Below, one piece after another: positions 5,399-5,576 of a DNA stretch of 5,576 nt. Each line of letters begins with the position of its first letter. Position 1 is the first letter of the stretch. The position numbers and the translations under genes are program-made. Source of the DNA: an uncultured Dyadobacter sp. (GTDB lineage: Bacteria > Bacteroidota > Bacteroidia > Cytophagales > Spirosomataceae); the NCBI GenBank assembly GCA_937880795.1, contig CALGRQ010000049.1, positions 1 through 5,576 of the forward strand, in the 5' to 3' direction. The notes below the pieces were generated by a model. The model did no database searches, was not told the DNA's origin, and saw only the letters and a list, made by a program, of their open reading frames with translations.

Positions 5399-5576
5399 AT
5401 GTCAACAATATCTTCGTCTTTAAAGTTTTTAATGAATCTCAATGTGGTACAGTTACAATTGGCCAAACGCTTTGATTTAAAGCTAAGTAGCCATGGGATT
5501 GACCTGAATGATTTTTTGATCTTGTACCACGTTTCTCAGGCGCCGGATGAAAAGCTCAGAAGAATGGATTGGGCTG
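5399..5576 (+). CDS. MarR-family transcriptional regulator, N-terminal part; 3' end outside the window
   Basis: The ATG at 5399 opens a frame that runs off the window after 59 codons. The translation matches the N-terminus of MarR-family winged-helix regulators. A first amphipathic helix (about 8-30, NVVQLQLAKRFDLKLSSHG) would form part of the dimer interface. A second helix follows (GIDLNDFLILYHVSQAPD, 33-50), then the start of the DNA-binding segment (EKLRRMDWA, 51-59), where most relatives have a 'lrr-dLA' pattern. The full protein would be about 140-150 residues. MarR dimers bind palindromes and usually release them on binding a small phenolic or other ligand, or on thiol oxidation. The strong inverted repeats at 5357-5398 directly upstream suggest autorepression. 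M12 (5432) is an alternative start but would trim the first helix. Ligand and target operon lie beyond what is visible. Confidence 0.82.
   Translation, partial: MSTISSSLKFLMNLNVVQLQLAKRFDLKLSSHGIDLNDFLILYHVSQAPDEKLRRMDWA

Noticed and set aside
1..5576. Mobile element, CRISPR array, tRNA/rRNA, riboswitch or defence cassette
   Set aside because: No transposase, terminal repeats, spaced direct-repeat array, cloverleaf-like sequence or recognisable defence proteins were seen on either strand.

Overview
The window looks like ordinary chromosomal sequence from a member of the Bacteroidota, probably Sphingobacteriaceae or a close relative. This rests on the moderately AT-rich DNA, the lack of consistently placed Shine-Dalgarno sequences, a perfect TAnnTTTG-type -7 promoter box before the last gene, a Bacteroidota-style RecB/AddA-like helicase, and protein sequences that resemble those of that group. 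The genus is an impression from protein sequence, not a computed assignment.

Layout, left to right. (1) The 3' end of a large UvrD-family helicase with a RecB-like C-terminal region (2-1168) is followed 12 bp later by a GNAT acetyltransferase (1181-1666), probably co-transcribed. (2) A DinB/DUF1572-type protein (1674-2240) lies on the minus strand, tail to tail with the acetyltransferase and 7 bp from it. (3) A 99-bp divergent region separates it from a secreted lipoprotein (2340-3110) that has a CBM9-like/beta-sandwich appearance and a Gly/Met-rich segment near its C-terminus. A strong hairpin at 3117-3161 follows. (4) A ClC-family anion transporter with two C-terminal CBS domains (3254-5101) uses a GTG start preceded by overlapping mini-ORFs. 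(5) The 297-bp gap after it holds a 61-codon minus-strand reading frame without a start codon (5103-5288, possible gene remnant), a hairpin, and a well-formed promoter/operator. (6) These lead into the first 59 codons of a MarR-family regulator (5399 to the window end).

The genes do not form an obvious single pathway. They read as housekeeping or stress-related functions: DNA-end repair, small-molecule acetylation, a putative thiol-transferase fold, an envelope lipoprotein, anion transport and a MarR switch. I see no insertion sequence, CRISPR array, tRNA/rRNA, toxin-antitoxin or defence island, and no convincing new multi-gene system. The points most worth a second look are the three-half-site operator abutting the marR start codon, the apparently dead nuclease site in the RecB-like helicase, the unusual pore residues of the ClC protein, and the orphan frame downstream of it.
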